From NCBI GenBank assembly GCA_947044365.1, contig OX345640.1, forward strand, positions 4,948,001-5,012,000: DNA of 64,000 bases, read 5' to 3'. This stretch comes from Petrosia ficiformis. Its lineage: Eukaryota > Porifera > Demospongiae > Haplosclerida > Petrosiidae. The notes beneath the pieces were generated by a model. The model had not been told where the DNA came from. It did not search any database and saw only the letters and a list, made by a program, of their open reading frames with translations. Shown piece after piece: positions 46,362 through 57,995 of this stretch (the first letter of the stretch is position 1; every line of letters starts with the position of its first letter). The position numbers were made by a program, and so were the translations under genes.

Positions 46362-47195
46362 ATGTTACGGTTGTTACCTCTTGCCCGTTCATGCCAAGGT
46401 CTCATTCGAAGACGACATGTACATGTATTCCCTGGATTAGATTATATTTCACATCAAAAACAAGTCAGTAAAACCCGTGATGAATTGCTTAACAGTTCTT
46501 CTCGATTTCAAATTATTGAAGAAAGGAAAGATTACAGTGATTTAACGCTTGATTTTATCAAAGTTCAGTGTAGGGGCAGATATCTTGTAACACACAGGGG
46601 TTGTAGTGTTATGAAAGATCCTGAAGATATTCTCATCTTTCAACAGTTCCTGTGGTTGATCAAACCAAAGACCATTTTAGAACTTGGAGCATTCTCAGGA
46701 GGTTGTGCATTATGGATGGCTGACACATCGACCTTATATGGTAATAACTGTCACGTTTATTCAGTTGATATTGATCTGTCTCTCATCGAAAATCAAGTGA
46801 AAAACTTAAAACCTGACAATTTAACTTTCATTCAAGGTGATTGTTATGCTTTCGAGAAGTTATTCAATCCCGAGTTTCTCTCCAAATTGCCTCATCCATT
46901 AATTCTGATTGATGATGCTCATGTGAATACACCAGCGATATTACAATATATTCATGATTATTTGAAACCTGGGGACTACATCATTGTTGAAGATACCCAT
47001 CCAAGTGTGCCAACCACGTTTATCATGGATGCACAAGATCCAGATTACGAAACTGCAGGAAAGGGAAAGCTCGAGATAGTGAAAGATTTTCTGAAAGAAT
47101 ACAAGGGTCAGTATACTGTTGATAGCTTCTTCACTGATTTTTTTGGCTACAATGCAACTTGGAACATGAATGCATGGATTAGGAAAATGTACTGA
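46362..47195 (+). CDS. CmcI-family (cephalosporin hydroxylase-like) SAM-dependent methyltransferase, intronless
   Basis: A 277-residue uninterrupted frame. Residues 1-25 (MLRLLPLARSCQGLIRRRHV) are basic and hydrophobic and may be a mitochondrial presequence. The SAM-binding core has motif I ILELGAFSGGCALWMAD (about 107-123), then VYSVDIDLSL, FIQGDCYAFE and LILIDDAHVNTPAI; GDYIIVEDTHPS gives the second acidic/His pair typical of CmcI and related sugar O-methyltransferases. Despite the family name these are methyltransferases; the substrate here is unknown. The family is mainly bacterial, and lack of introns among intron-rich neighbours fits gene transfer or retroposition, though animal members exist and I could not test a tree. 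AATAAA at 47243 is a good polyadenylation signal. The gene lies head-to-head with dioxygenase copy A, and copy B lies downstream. Confidence 0.83.
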   Translation: MLRLLPLARSCQGLIRRRHVHVFPGLDYISHQKQVSKTRDELLNSSSRFQIIEERKDYSDLTLDFIKVQCRGRYLVTHRGCSVMKDPEDILIFQQFLWLIKPKTILELGAFSGGCALWMADTSTLYGNNCHVYSVDIDLSLIENQVKNLKPDNLTFIQGDCYAFEKLFNPEFLSKLPHPLILIDDAHVNTPAILQYIHDYLKPGDYIIVEDTHPSVPTTFIMDAQDPDYETAGKGKLEIVKDFLKEYKGQYTVDSFFTDFFGYNATWNMNAWIRKMY

Positions 47196-47242
47196 TGTAG
47201 TTTTTTTTTCCACATGTAACTGTATGATTTTGACTTAAATGA

Positions 47243-47248
47243 AATAAA
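47243..47248 (+). terminator. Polyadenylation signal of the CmcI-like gene
   Basis: AATAAA 48 bases after the stop codon at 47195, in the expected position for cleavage near 47260-47270. Confidence 0.6.
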
Positions 47249-47387
47249 AATCTTTAATAGTAATTGCCTTGTTCTTACCTAATTCACTGACATCAATCAC
47301 AGAAACCAGGCCATTCCTATATGGTAAGTAAATACAACACTTTTTTATGGGGGGAGGAGCTCACACCTATAGAAACCCTTAGAAGAC

Positions 47388-47492
47388 TGATGTCACATAC
47401 ATGTGACATTTGACCCCTACGAGGTTCAGAGTGTGTTCCTAGCATTACGGAGCACTCCTAATGCCTGTAATTAGTGTCAGGGGCATTAGATA
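47388..47492 (-). mobile_element. Truncated end of the piggyBac-like MITE seen at 6102
   Basis: CCCTTAGAAGACTGATGTCA, then GTGTGTTCCTAGCATTACGG and AGCACTCCTAATGCCTGTAA, match the inverted right end of the 6102-6614 element. There is no TTAA at this end and the other end is missing. Confidence 0.75.
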
Positions 47493-47540
47493 ATCAATTA
47501 TATATATATATATATATATATAATTGATTATCTAATTAAA
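47485..47540. repeat. (TA)n palindrome flanked by ATTAGATAATCAATTA
   Basis: ATTAGATAATCAATTATATA is mirrored by TATAATTGATTATCTAAT around a (TA)n core. A perfect cruciform-forming sequence downstream of the CmcI-like gene. Confidence 0.85.
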
Positions 47541-47701
47541 TTGCTGTGTGCAAAAGAATCCCACCAGATTATACCGTTTTCTATTAATTTGAAATATATA
47601 TACATAGTGATTATATATTAAAGCCTATGCTACATATGTAACTTAATACAATAATTAGTTGCAGAAGTATAGTACATTGTTGTTATTATTGTTATTATTA
47701 T

Positions 47702-48208
47702 TTAAGCAGCAAAGCTGCGATTGAACATATGTTTAACTGACACGTTTTTATTGAGCTGTTTTGATAGGACTGCAAATTTGCTTCGGAAGAAATCGATATT
47801 GCAATATGAGAGCTAAAAATAAGAATCAAGATAAGTGATTATATGAGAAAGATTCATTTCAATACCTGAATGTGTCTTTCTCCTCCATTAGTTTTAAAGG
47901 CATTTCTGGAATGTAAAAAACGACGATTGTTAAATACAACAGCTTCACCAGGCTTTATTCTATGTACAATCTATATCAAAACATGAGATATATATTATAA
48001 AGTATGTAGTTATAATAATAGACATACTTTTAGTGGAGAATCATTAAGCATGCTTGAAAGTATAACGAATGCTTCATAATACTCTTCTACTTCCTTCTGA
48101 AGTATAGAAATGTAAATTAACATAAGTAACAAAATGTGACTGACTATGCATTATTGAGACCATTCTTTGCTATTATGACTTTCTGTATGACCAGTTTCAT
48201 ATACATTA

Positions 48209-48262
<54 letters not shown>

Positions 48263-51200
48263 TACTTCTGTTGCAAATTGAGGAGAGAGATGTTGCGGAG
48301 ACCAACTGAATCCACATATCTGGGATGATAAAAATGAATAAACAAAATAAACGAACTATGTCAGATGAAAGTTAGACATAATTACTTGATCATGATGGTT
48401 TAGAGAGATATGTGGCATTGAGTACTTGTAATTTATAGCTGCACTTTAGGAGGGAAAAAAGAATCATTAATTTAATTATGTTGTACTGTTTTAGAGATCA
48501 TCTTGTTGAAATTATGTTTCTGAACATACAAGTTATAGTTAGTTGTAGGTTCATATTCTATTATACTCCACATGTATGTTAAGCTGCTAGGCCTTCTTTC
48601 TTTACACATAGAAAAAATATGGCAGAGCTCACCTGCAAGCAGATTCTCTATAAGTGTGAAATTACATAATACATTCCATTTCAATTGACGAGCACATGTT
48701 TTATTAGACCTCATCATACAATTATACAATAGAGAGACTATCAAATTATACTAAACATATATTTTGATGTGTAGACAATGCTTACAGTTGATTGAATTGC
48801 TTTACATGCATTTGAATTTTGATTGATGAAACAGATCACTTTGTTCTGCTCATTGTTCAATCACATGACAGAATGCATATCTTAACAAATGAAAACCTTA
48901 CTGTTCATGAGATAACTTATGTATTGTACATGTGTAGACAATGCTTCTCATAACATACATGTTATCAACACTATCATGAACCCTGTGATTGACATATGGA
49001 ACTCTTGTTAGGACTTCAAAATGCTTGGGATGTTTTCTTCGTAGTTCTTCCAAAACAGGATATGCATCAACAAAATAGCTCTCACCACCTTCAACACATT
49101 CATCAAATCTAAAGACAAAAAGTAGATGAAGTTATGACACTCTGTCAGACTCTGAGAAACTGCAATAACAAATTTATATACAGTACAGCCGCAGGTAATG
49201 TTTGTGCCTTGTGATACTAAATTTTTTCAGTGTGAACATTTTATCGGATGACTATTCTACAAAATTATTAATGGCTTTTGTTTCTCTTGATTGATATTAT
49301 TGTTTCAATTTAATTAAGAAGGTAATTAATTAATTCTGTTCAAGCGACTTATATACACCTCTCCTGGTTTCACAGGAGATATATACCACCTGTGTTTTCA
49401 ATGGTTCAATAATTATAACTATATATATACTAGTTACCATGGCAACCATTTGATGTGGTTAGGTATATATATGATGGCTATTGGTGGCAGTAAGGTATTG
49501 TGTTGATTTACATACTGAGGGCAGAGCTCGAGGCATGTAAATCACCACAATACCGCAACTGCCACCAATAACTACTTTACAGTTGGTGATTGGTTGAATG
49601 TCACGTAATCAAATCTCAGAGATCAAGGTTAGTCCAGTCATTAATGGCAATGAAGAGATCGACTATCTCCTGTGGGTATACCCCTCACCCTATGGCCTTG
49701 GATTATATCCACATAAACATCCTGCGTGTAGGTGGTGTATCTAACATATATACCTCCAAACCATGGTATATGTATGCCGTGCCTTTCAGGCTGCTTGATA
49801 TTCTCCTCCCGGTCCCCAGCCCTAGTTGGAGAGCAGTTATGACACCCACGAGATAATTGGTTGAGGTCGTAGGCTGAGACCAATTATCTCAAGGGTATTC
49901 TGCCTCCAACTAGCACCGTGGTATAAATATATTATACAAGACTGCAATTTAGTAGTTTTCAGGTTAAGAAAAAAAATAAACTGGTATCTAAAATATCCCA
50001 TAACTGCTCTTTGAATGTACCTTATGACATAAGCACTACATAATAAGTGCACTGGTGTTTCAATTGATATAATTATCAACATTATATATTATAATTATAT
50101 AATAATAATTATGGTTGGCATGGCACAGCCTATCTCATTTATCAGACCCCCTCCCCTGTAGCCCAAGGTGAAGCCAAGGGCTGCTATATAACTAAGAACC
50201 AAGGGATATAAGACCTGTTATATTCGCAGGAAAGACCAGTGCTTCAGTGAATCCAAGGAAGTCCATATAACCCGAGGGACTTCCAAGGCTTCAATCAATC
50301 ACTCTCATTCCCAAGGAATACATAACAGGTCTTATATCACTCAGGTGGGAGATAGATATCAACTTCATACATTATTCACTCTATTCTGACTAATCCAGTA
50401 TATTTACATGTATACCAACATATGGTCTTCTTAGTTATTTAATGATTTCATGTATATTTTCCTCATAATGACAACTCTATAAATAGATATGATTGTTCAG
50501 TTCTATTGCATTTCACAGTCAGGGACTTAAGTTTTAAAACCCAAATTTTGTGATCTCATCATTCACAATGAGGTAAGTAAAGTATAAATAATTATAATTA
50601 TGACTACATTAATGAATCATTATTAACAAATATGTATAATACTAATGCAACTGAGTAACAAATTAATTCATACTTGAGACAAAAAAATGCCATTATTCCT
50701 GGAGGTGATTCATAATGGTTTGAGTCCATATGGAATATAAGATCATCCTTGGTATAGGCAAAATTAGTTGGGTTATCCACAGCAATCAAATCAAATACCT
50801 GTGTATCATGAATCAGTTAGTAATATCAAATCCACATACAATGGACACTAGCTTAGTCATTTTAGTCATTGTCACAATACTACTGAAACCGTGTATTTTC
50901 ATGAATGCAGTTACACTACCATTGCAGCACATCAATAGTTACTATACTTAGTGCTAGGGGAATATGTCGATTATCTCAATATTTAGAATGTATCGATATA
51001 TTGATATAAATATCGTAATGTTTATAAAACTACACATGTGCAATTAATTACTCAAGTGGAAATAACCAACATCATTGAGAAGATAAGCAAAGGTCTACTA
51101 TCAAAGCCACATGCTATCTCTATTGTGTTTTCAAAATTTCTGTATAATTATAGATAATTGTGAATGGAGTTGGAGATCAAAAGTTTTAAATATAATTATC

Positions 51201-54200
51201 ATGATATTTTGACCATATCGTATATCGATATAAATATTGTAATATTGCTCAGCACTAACTATGCTGTTTAATAATAGTGTAAACAGAATTAACAGGGGTG
51301 TCCTCACAAAATGCAATCAGGCTAGCCACCAGCCAGCCCATTCGGGTGGATGCACTGCTGCAATATGTTCATAAAGCAAGATTGCCATGTAGACATTGTG
51401 AACAATATCACAGCTAACAGCAGATAGGTGCAGTCATTGAAATATAGTAATCTCTCCCACCCTCCATCCTTCTCTCTCTCTCTCTGTCCACTGCTCATCA
51501 TGAGTAGTGTGACTTTTGGACTGCAAGGTGAAATGAGATTAAGCAACCTCATTAATGGGGTAACATATCCATAAGCACATAAAAACATGCATGTGCAAAA
51601 CTAATTAAAGGTGGGGACAGGTTCTAGCCCTACCCCGAGTATAATGTCCAATACTCTGATTACTCACTAGTGTGTGGCAGTGTACAGTTCATCACTACTT
51701 ATTAAACTAACAGTACCCAGTACTAATTACTTGTGCAAGTAATTTGCAAAAACACATTAAATTTTGTCAAAAGCTCAAGGTAACAAAATGTAGTTGGTGA
51801 TACAGGTTGTATGGATATAGACATGTTAATCAAAAGCTATTTAATTTGTACTAATTGCTTGAAGAATACATATTTGGCCAAATTAAAATGGTATGGAAAT
51901 GTATAAATACATTATTTGAAAACCTACAAATATGTACATAATTATAATTGTTAGACATTATGTCATGGCAACAGTATACAATGAATTCATTATTTTTAAC
52001 AACTTGATTTTGCAATGATATAGCTACAATATTTACCTCTAGACCTGGGTGAGCAATCTTTTGTGGTTCAGCTATTCTCTCAAATATCTGAAGAATAAAA
52101 GGAAGAAACAGTTAAATTTTACTTGAGACTACTAATTCTTACACAGTTAACTATATGTAAAAGTAAAATTTTATTTAATGCCTCTTGAGCACTGAATATG
52201 AATTATTGTACTGTTCCACAAAGAACAGGTGTAGTAAATATAATACACCAACTTATCAAAAATCCTTTTTCCTCACCATGCACTCCCAAAACATTTCCTA
52301 TCATTACTTTATATTCATATCAGTGAGTGCAGTTGAATTTCATATACTGACCTCAGCTAGGGGTTACTCCAGTTTAGTAGCTAACATTATGTGTTTACAT
52401 ATGCTTAAAAACTAGAACTTCAAACCTAGAACTATTATTTCATTGTAATGTTATGTCCATAAATTGTTAGAAGGCATGTAGAACAGCACGATTTTCATGC
52501 CAAAAAAAGGATCGGTACTGATTATATTCATGAGGGGCATGTAAGTCAACATGAAATAATTAGAGTATATATGGTACTCCACTAGCAGCTACGTAGGGGT
52601 AGAGTTTTTATCATAGTATTGTAGTATAGTACCCTAATTATTTCATGAAGCACGAGTCAATACATTTTAAGTTGTCAGGCTGTGGGCACACCGATTGAAA
52701 TTCGTGCAATAACCATATATATAAAGTGGTACAGCATCACCTGATATATATGATAGTGAAAACACTGCTTCTTTATAATGTCAAAGTAGCTACATTTAGA
52801 TACAAACACACATTTTCCCGGAAATATGTACTCCAAAAGATCAATGATCAACAAACTTAGTACATCTACTTTGCTTTTAATTGGGTATATTCATATCAGG
52901 GGTTCACCCTAGGCTTTCAAAACTCAGCTTGGATTTTTAAAACCACTAATCACTCCCTAAATTTTCATTTAAAACATTTCCTGAGGGACGATATCCAATG
53001 TAGACACATCTACAAGAAATTAAATTCTGTATAATACTTCAATTGTAGGATACTTGTCCATTGTTGATACATTCTTCAATAAAACGATTCCATAAAAATT
53101 GATCTGTTTCATCCATCTGTGAAACAAACAGTAATTAATTGTAATAAAGTCGTTGACAAATACAGTTGTGAACCTATGGTAATTTTAGTATAATATTATG
53201 ATAATCAGCTGATTAGTAATTGACAATAACAACACACACATACAATGTACATCATTCCTTGGACAGAGTAAACATCACAATCACAACTGACTGAGAAAAC
53301 AAACAGAAAATCGTAAGTTAAAGACTCATGACAAAGCAAAGTACTTCATGTTTGACATCACATGACAGACAGATTAAATTTTAATATGTGGAATTCTAGA
53401 GACGACCAATTAATCAATTGTATATGTTAGATTCACAACTTTATGAATGAATGAGTACTTACTCAAAATACTCATCTATACTGGACATTACATCTTTATA
53501 CTCCATTGTAGGGAGTGACTCCTAGGTGAAATAAATAAAAAATAAAATTAAGGATTAGTTATACTTGAAACAGTTTAGCTAAAACGTTCAACATTATTAT
53601 AATTAAACATTATTTGGTAGAGGTTTTTAATAACGGTGCTCATAATTTCCTGGTTATTTTTGAGCTTTATTAAATGTAATATATTGATTCTGAAATAATA
53701 ACAAAACGTTTCACAGCCTATAGGCCTTCTTCAGCCGAAACAACAAGTTTGGGCTGTGTTTATTATCTCAAACAATATTAGTTTTCTTTTTAGCTGTAGA
53801 TAAAGGAATACATTGTTTATGAGATCTAGAAATGAGAATTTACTGCACTAAATGAAAGCAATTTAGAACAGACTTGTCTTGACTACTTGCAGTTTGTTTG
53901 TATAACTGAAGAGCTGTAGTACTGCGATGTCTTCAGGCTTTGGTTAGTTTTTCCCAACCTTTTCTCAAATATTATTTAACTATAGTTTGTAGTGTGTTAT
54001 GTCCAGATAGGTACAGGTGAAAACCAAGATTTTTCATCACATTCTGATATTCTTTCACTTGTGTTTTTTTAAGTGATGTGTTCCTGCCACTAATTATTGC
54101 AATTAATATATATACAGTCTTCCCTCACTTTGAGGATCTAACCCACAAAATGAGGATTGATATTCAAGTTTTTGTGATTTATTGAGTTCTAATAACATGT

Positions 54201-55629
54201 CTGATGAACAGAACACTTTAACTCAAAGTTCTGTCTTCTTCAGTTGTTTGGGTCAAAATGTTCTGTTTATCAGAATTATTACTAAAGCTTAATATGCAAT
54301 GCAATTTGAATATACCAACAACATGACAACAGATATCCATTCTCTTGCCTAAATTATGTCACTCCATTAGAGTTTCAGAGGAAAATTCTATCTTCCCCAT
54401 AGCAGGGATAATTTGATTTTATAGAGAAAGTGGAGTTTGGCATAATGGACAGAAAATGTTTGTGGAGAAAATTCTACACTTTCCCTATGCCCACACATTT
54501 TTGTCAACACATTTTCCGTGATAATTCTACTTATTCTTTTAATGAAGAACACTTATACCTTTAACATTTGCCATTTCAACACACTTTCTTTACATTTACT
54601 ACAGATTTCCAGCAAATGCTTGTATCACAATACAGGGGAAAGCTTTTTTCTTGTATAAAGACATACATTTCTGACAGCTGACGGAGATATAGGAAATGAC
54701 ATTTAAACAGCTGTTTATATGTGAGCACCAACTGATTTTAAACTATAATTACTTTAAGCTTGTACACAAATAATTACTAACATACAGCAACTAATGGTAG
54801 TTCATTCTTCTTCCTTTCTTCATGTATCCCTGGTGTTGTGTAGTCGTATTTCTTCAACCATTCAATATCAAAATTACAAGAGTGATCACCTGTAGCTGAA
54901 TTCCAATCTACTCTTACATGATTACCTATAGATAAAATATTGGTGATTTATTATTTAATTAAGGATATGGCTACAGTAAAACCTGCATGTTGTGATGGCA
55001 ATGGCATTTTGTTTGTGATATTGCAATATTCTACACGTCCAAATAGTAAGTTACAAATTACTAGAAACACTGATTAATCATAGAGAAATAAACACACACC
55101 ATTTACATTAACACAAATTGACTAAGAACTATATATAACTGCATGTTAGGATGCTGAATTTTAGGACCTGATAAAAGGATTTACTTGATAAATTTGGATT
55201 GCACTTTTGATGGTAGCATTACAAAAGTTACTTTAAGCTCTGGAATTTATTGGGGCTGGCACATAACGTTCCTTATGTACTACAAGGCTCTTTCAACTAG
55301 TCCCAAAGATGAGGTTTCAATGTACATCTATAATAACTGAATGGAGAACTAGTTAGGTTGAGGTACTCACCTTCAACTTTTGCATTAGCTAGTTTGAGAT
55401 CTACCAAGTGGCTGTGATGAACTATATTCTGTTGGCTATATACTGGTAAACACTCTGGACATCTACAATTGTGTCTCAGCCAAATTCCATGATACCTCCT
55501 CTCTTGTTCTCCATCACACACTAAGTGTAACTTCTTCCCCTCTTCTGTCACTGATATATTACAGGATGACAATGAACAGTAGCGAAGACTAGGCTGGAAA
55601 ATAGCCCTTGAAAATAACCTCTTCCACAT
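47702..55629 (-). CDS. Trimethyllysine / gamma-butyrobetaine dioxygenase family, copy B
   Basis: Tandem duplicate of copy A with the same twelve-exon layout and splice phases: 55371-55629, 54786-54925, 53463-53521, 53038-53116, 52037-52087, 50674-50798, 48959-49108, 48386-48443, 48266-48319, 48028-48096, 47866-47970, 47702-47812 (419 residues). The start MWKRLFSRAIFQPSLRYCSL is again presequence-like. Zinc region WLRHNCRCPEC; iron triad HMD (about 218-220) and the His of NNRRFLHSR (about 368); co-substrate Arg in GGERHIQ (about 380). All key residues are intact. Exon 2 is identical in DNA to copy A, while exons 4-9 differ clearly (exon 5 is two residues longer). The second copy may have a different substrate or expression; nothing in the sequence decides this. 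Confidence 0.87.
48205..48262. repeat. (TA)n microsatellite next to a splice donor
   Basis: About 50 bp of alternating TA that ends within a few bases of the donor of exon 9 (48266) of copy B, in the same position as the (CAGA)n repeat in copy A. Confidence 0.85.
49479..49572. repeat. Hairpin element with GAGGGCAGAGCTCGAGG loop
   Basis: TTGGTGGCAGT...GGTATTGTG...GATTTACAT is mirrored by ATGTAAATC...CACAATACC...ACTGCCACCAA. Stem about 35 bp. In intron 6 of dioxygenase copy B. Confidence 0.8.
49630..49920. mobile_element. Foldback element with GAGATAATTGGT stem
   Basis: GAGATAATTGGT (49851) is mirrored by ACCAATTATCTC (to about 49890). An outer CCTAGTTGGAGAGCAGTTAT has a CTCCAACTAG match at 49903. 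Open frames on both strands across it (49590-49883) are by-products. Confidence 0.6.
50105..50345. mobile_element. Foldback element with GGGATATAAGACCTGTTAT arms
   Basis: ATATAAGACCTGTTAT (50206) is mirrored by ATAACAGGTCTTATAT (50321), with an inner CCAAGGAAGTCC / GGACTTCC pair around TATAACCCGAGG. The 5' flank has AGCCCAAGG...CCAAGGGCT, a further short dyad. Non-coding. Confidence 0.7.
50949..51257. mobile_element. hAT-like MITE with TAGTGCT ends, 309 bp
   Basis: Ends TAGTGCTAGGGGAATAT and ATATTGCTCAGCACTA. The interior is dominated by ATCGATATATTGATAT-type words. Ends match the family at 59015 (TAGTGGGCAATA...TATTGCCTAACACTA). Non-coding, in a dioxygenase copy B intron. Confidence 0.7.
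52549..52656. repeat. Inverted repeat CATGAAATAATTAG(A/G)G
   Basis: CATGAAATAATTAGAGTATA at the left and ACCCTAATTATTTCATG at the right. About 108 bp, non-coding, in a copy B intron. Confidence 0.7.
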
Positions 55630-56045
55630 TATTGATTGAATTCTGTGGCATAATTAATTAATCACTTTCGCCGCCTACCGTTCGATTCATCTCGCGCTAC
55701 CGACGGCACTATAATTTACTTTTTGAGAATTTCCCTGGAAAACAGCATTCACAGATTGAATTGGTGAGTGAATCATAGTAATTAAGTAATCTCTAGTAAT
55801 ACAAGATTACAATAATTATATAAGCACAATTTTATATCTATAATTGTCATAGAGAAGGGTGCTTCTTCATGTAGCAGTCATTGCATCACATTATACACTC
55901 CATACAGACAGTAATACAGTGTCGTTGTAAGAGTTGTATGCTGTTTAGTTACTGTAAATAGTGGGTGGATTGTGTTTTGGTTACTATTTGTAGTGGTGAC
56001 TGCTACACAGAGGAACTCTCCCGTGAGAAAGGGACTTGTTTTTAT
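55630..56045. other. Upstream region of dioxygenase copy B; no gene seen
   Basis: Only the first bases are likely to act, as the promoter of copy B: a TAATTAATTAATCAC stretch at 55650 resembles the TTAATTA core upstream of copy A. A CG-bearing patch (CCGCCTACCGTTCGATTCAT) follows. Beyond that nothing is recognisable. Confidence 0.4.
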
Positions 56046-56650
56046 GTTAAGGTGGTACTAGGGAGTGGGCGGATGCGACTCCAATCAGTTTCAAAATAGA
56101 ATATTATATAATATGACTCTAACCTGGTGTAATGGCAACCTTCATATCTTCTAATCACCTTTATAGGGTCCTGGAAGTGATAAAACATATATAAAATGTC
56201 CATTTTTGTAATCGCAATAAGTACAAAACGGAGAAAGCCACACCCACCAATCATGGCATGCACCAAGTACAATTAGAGCCGTTTTCTGGAAATTCATTTT
56301 ACTTTTATAGTTACAAGAGGCTGAAGAAAGCTGAATTCTGTAGCTTTTCACTGAAACCATAAAATCTACCTTTCTAGGCACTATCAAACTCCGATCTTTC
56401 TCAGAGAGCAACTACAGTTACCCGCCATTGTTTCCCACCCACCGCCCCCTCCACCACCCGTGGGGCGTGTTTAGCTTTGTTTCTGAAAATAAACTATCAG
56501 TCAAAACATTTAGGCCCAATAATTATACCCCCGGGTGGGTGTGGCTTCCCAAAAATACAGAATGGAACCAGATTGTATGCAGCAAGAAGCTTGCAAGACT
56601 AGAAACTGATTGGAGTAGCATCCGCCCACGGAAAAGACTACAACCTTAAC
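56046..56650. mobile_element. 605-bp non-autonomous DNA transposon
   Basis: The left end GTTAAGGTGGTACTAGGGAG and, read inward, the right end GTTAAGGTTGTAGTC share their start, and both lead into GGGCGGATGC(G/T)ACTCCAATCAGTTTC. The inverted end is about 50 bp with a mismatched patch. The short frames inside have no family resemblance. Confidence 0.8.
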
Positions 56651-57489
56651 TAAGTGTCCATTATTGGCCAATTTTCATTTTATTTAGTAGTTATTGCAGT
56701 AGACTTGTAATTTAGTTACAGTTTAATTAACTAAAAGTCAGAATGCCTTACTAAAAGGGGTTTTAGTTATAGTTGTAGCTTACTCAAACAACAACCTTGT
56801 TCCCAAAACTCTGACCCTAAACAATCAGAATCACGGAAATTCAGAATGGCCACATTTGTACACTGATTCTAAACCCTCGTTTCAAAACCCTAGCTCAGGG
56901 CCCTTGTTTGAAAACTCTAGCCCTGAGTTCTTGTCTTGAAGCCCTCACTCAGTTGTTAGGAAAGTGTTCGTGAATATTCATGAGATAAATTAGTTAATAT
57001 GTCTTTTTTTAGTGTAATTTTAATGAATTTTTATGGACAATAATATTATAGCACATTTTTATTTGTGTTTACAGGTTTGTCTTGTCTGTCTCGTTCATAG
57101 TCCGCAGGGAGGAAATGTCAGTTCTGACATAAGTGCATTACTTTTTTTTTAATTTGTGGTTGTTTACCACTCCCAGTTCTTCTGAGAAGGTCAAAAAGTC
57201 AAAAGATTCACCTTTGAAATTCACAATTAATTGTTGCTATATAACCCTTTCAGTTTTATAAGGTTGTCAGAGAGGAAGTGTAACCAACTTAATAGAATAC
57301 TGAATTTAAACTGCCTTGGATGTACCACACCCCAAATTACTGTAGATTACGAGGGTATACCAATGTGGTGGCGGCATGTCAGCATTCTATTGTCCAAAAC
57401 GCCCACGCTTTGTCGGATGTGGTCTAGCGGTGCTTTGATTATTTATAATCATTTCGAATATGTGTCTGTTGCAAGATTGAAAGGGACAT

Positions 57490-57995
57490 AATGGAATGGA
57501 ACAAAATACATGTGATTTCCACTTCACTTGGATCATGATATCAGTTTATTTCGTTCGTAAACCACACCCTCTGTAAGACAATGTACATGTATATGTACAT
57601 GTACTGTATACTGTTATCAGAGAGGTGTGACTACAAGACTGAGTAAACTAATTCAAGTGAAGCAGTACTGCGATTTTCACTTCACTTGGATCAGTACTTC
57701 GTCCCATAACCACACCTCTCTGTTAACATAGTATACTAGTAAATACATTGTCTTGCAGAGAATGTGGTTTACGGACAGAATGAACTGATCCAAGCGAAGT
57801 GAAAATCGCAGTACAGAGGATTTCAGTTGCAATTATTCCATTCCGTAACCACACCCTTTGTAAGTATGTACGTACGTACATAATTTTATGTATATTATAT
57901 GGGGGTGTGATTACGGCACTGGAATTATTGTTTCAACGCAACTGAAATCCTCTGTAGTACATGATTTTGTTCAGTTTCGTACCATTCCATTCCGG
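57490..57995. mobile_element. Nested inverted-repeat cluster, about 500 bp
   Basis: A set of arms alternates in orientation. GGAATGGAACAAAATACATG at the left faces CATGATTTTGTTCAGTTTCG and CCATTCCATTCC at the right. Inside, CACTTCACTTGGATCA (57520, 57680) faces TGATCCAAGCGAAGTG (57787), GAGGATTTCAGTTGC faces GCAACTGAAATCCTC, and TCAGAGAGGTGTGACTA faces ACCACACCTCTCTG. Insertions of related elements into each other would give this pattern. No gene. Confidence 0.75.

Noticed and set aside
46941..47213. Minus-strand 90-codon frame
   Set aside because: It is antisense to the CmcI-like gene and has no motif.
49590..49883. Overlapping 88- and 80-codon frames on opposite strands
   Set aside because: They fall in a foldback element in an intron of dioxygenase copy B; palindromic DNA gives mirrored frames.
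56042..56649. Several 70-90-codon frames
   Set aside because: All lie inside the 605-bp inverted-repeat element and have no recognisable domain.
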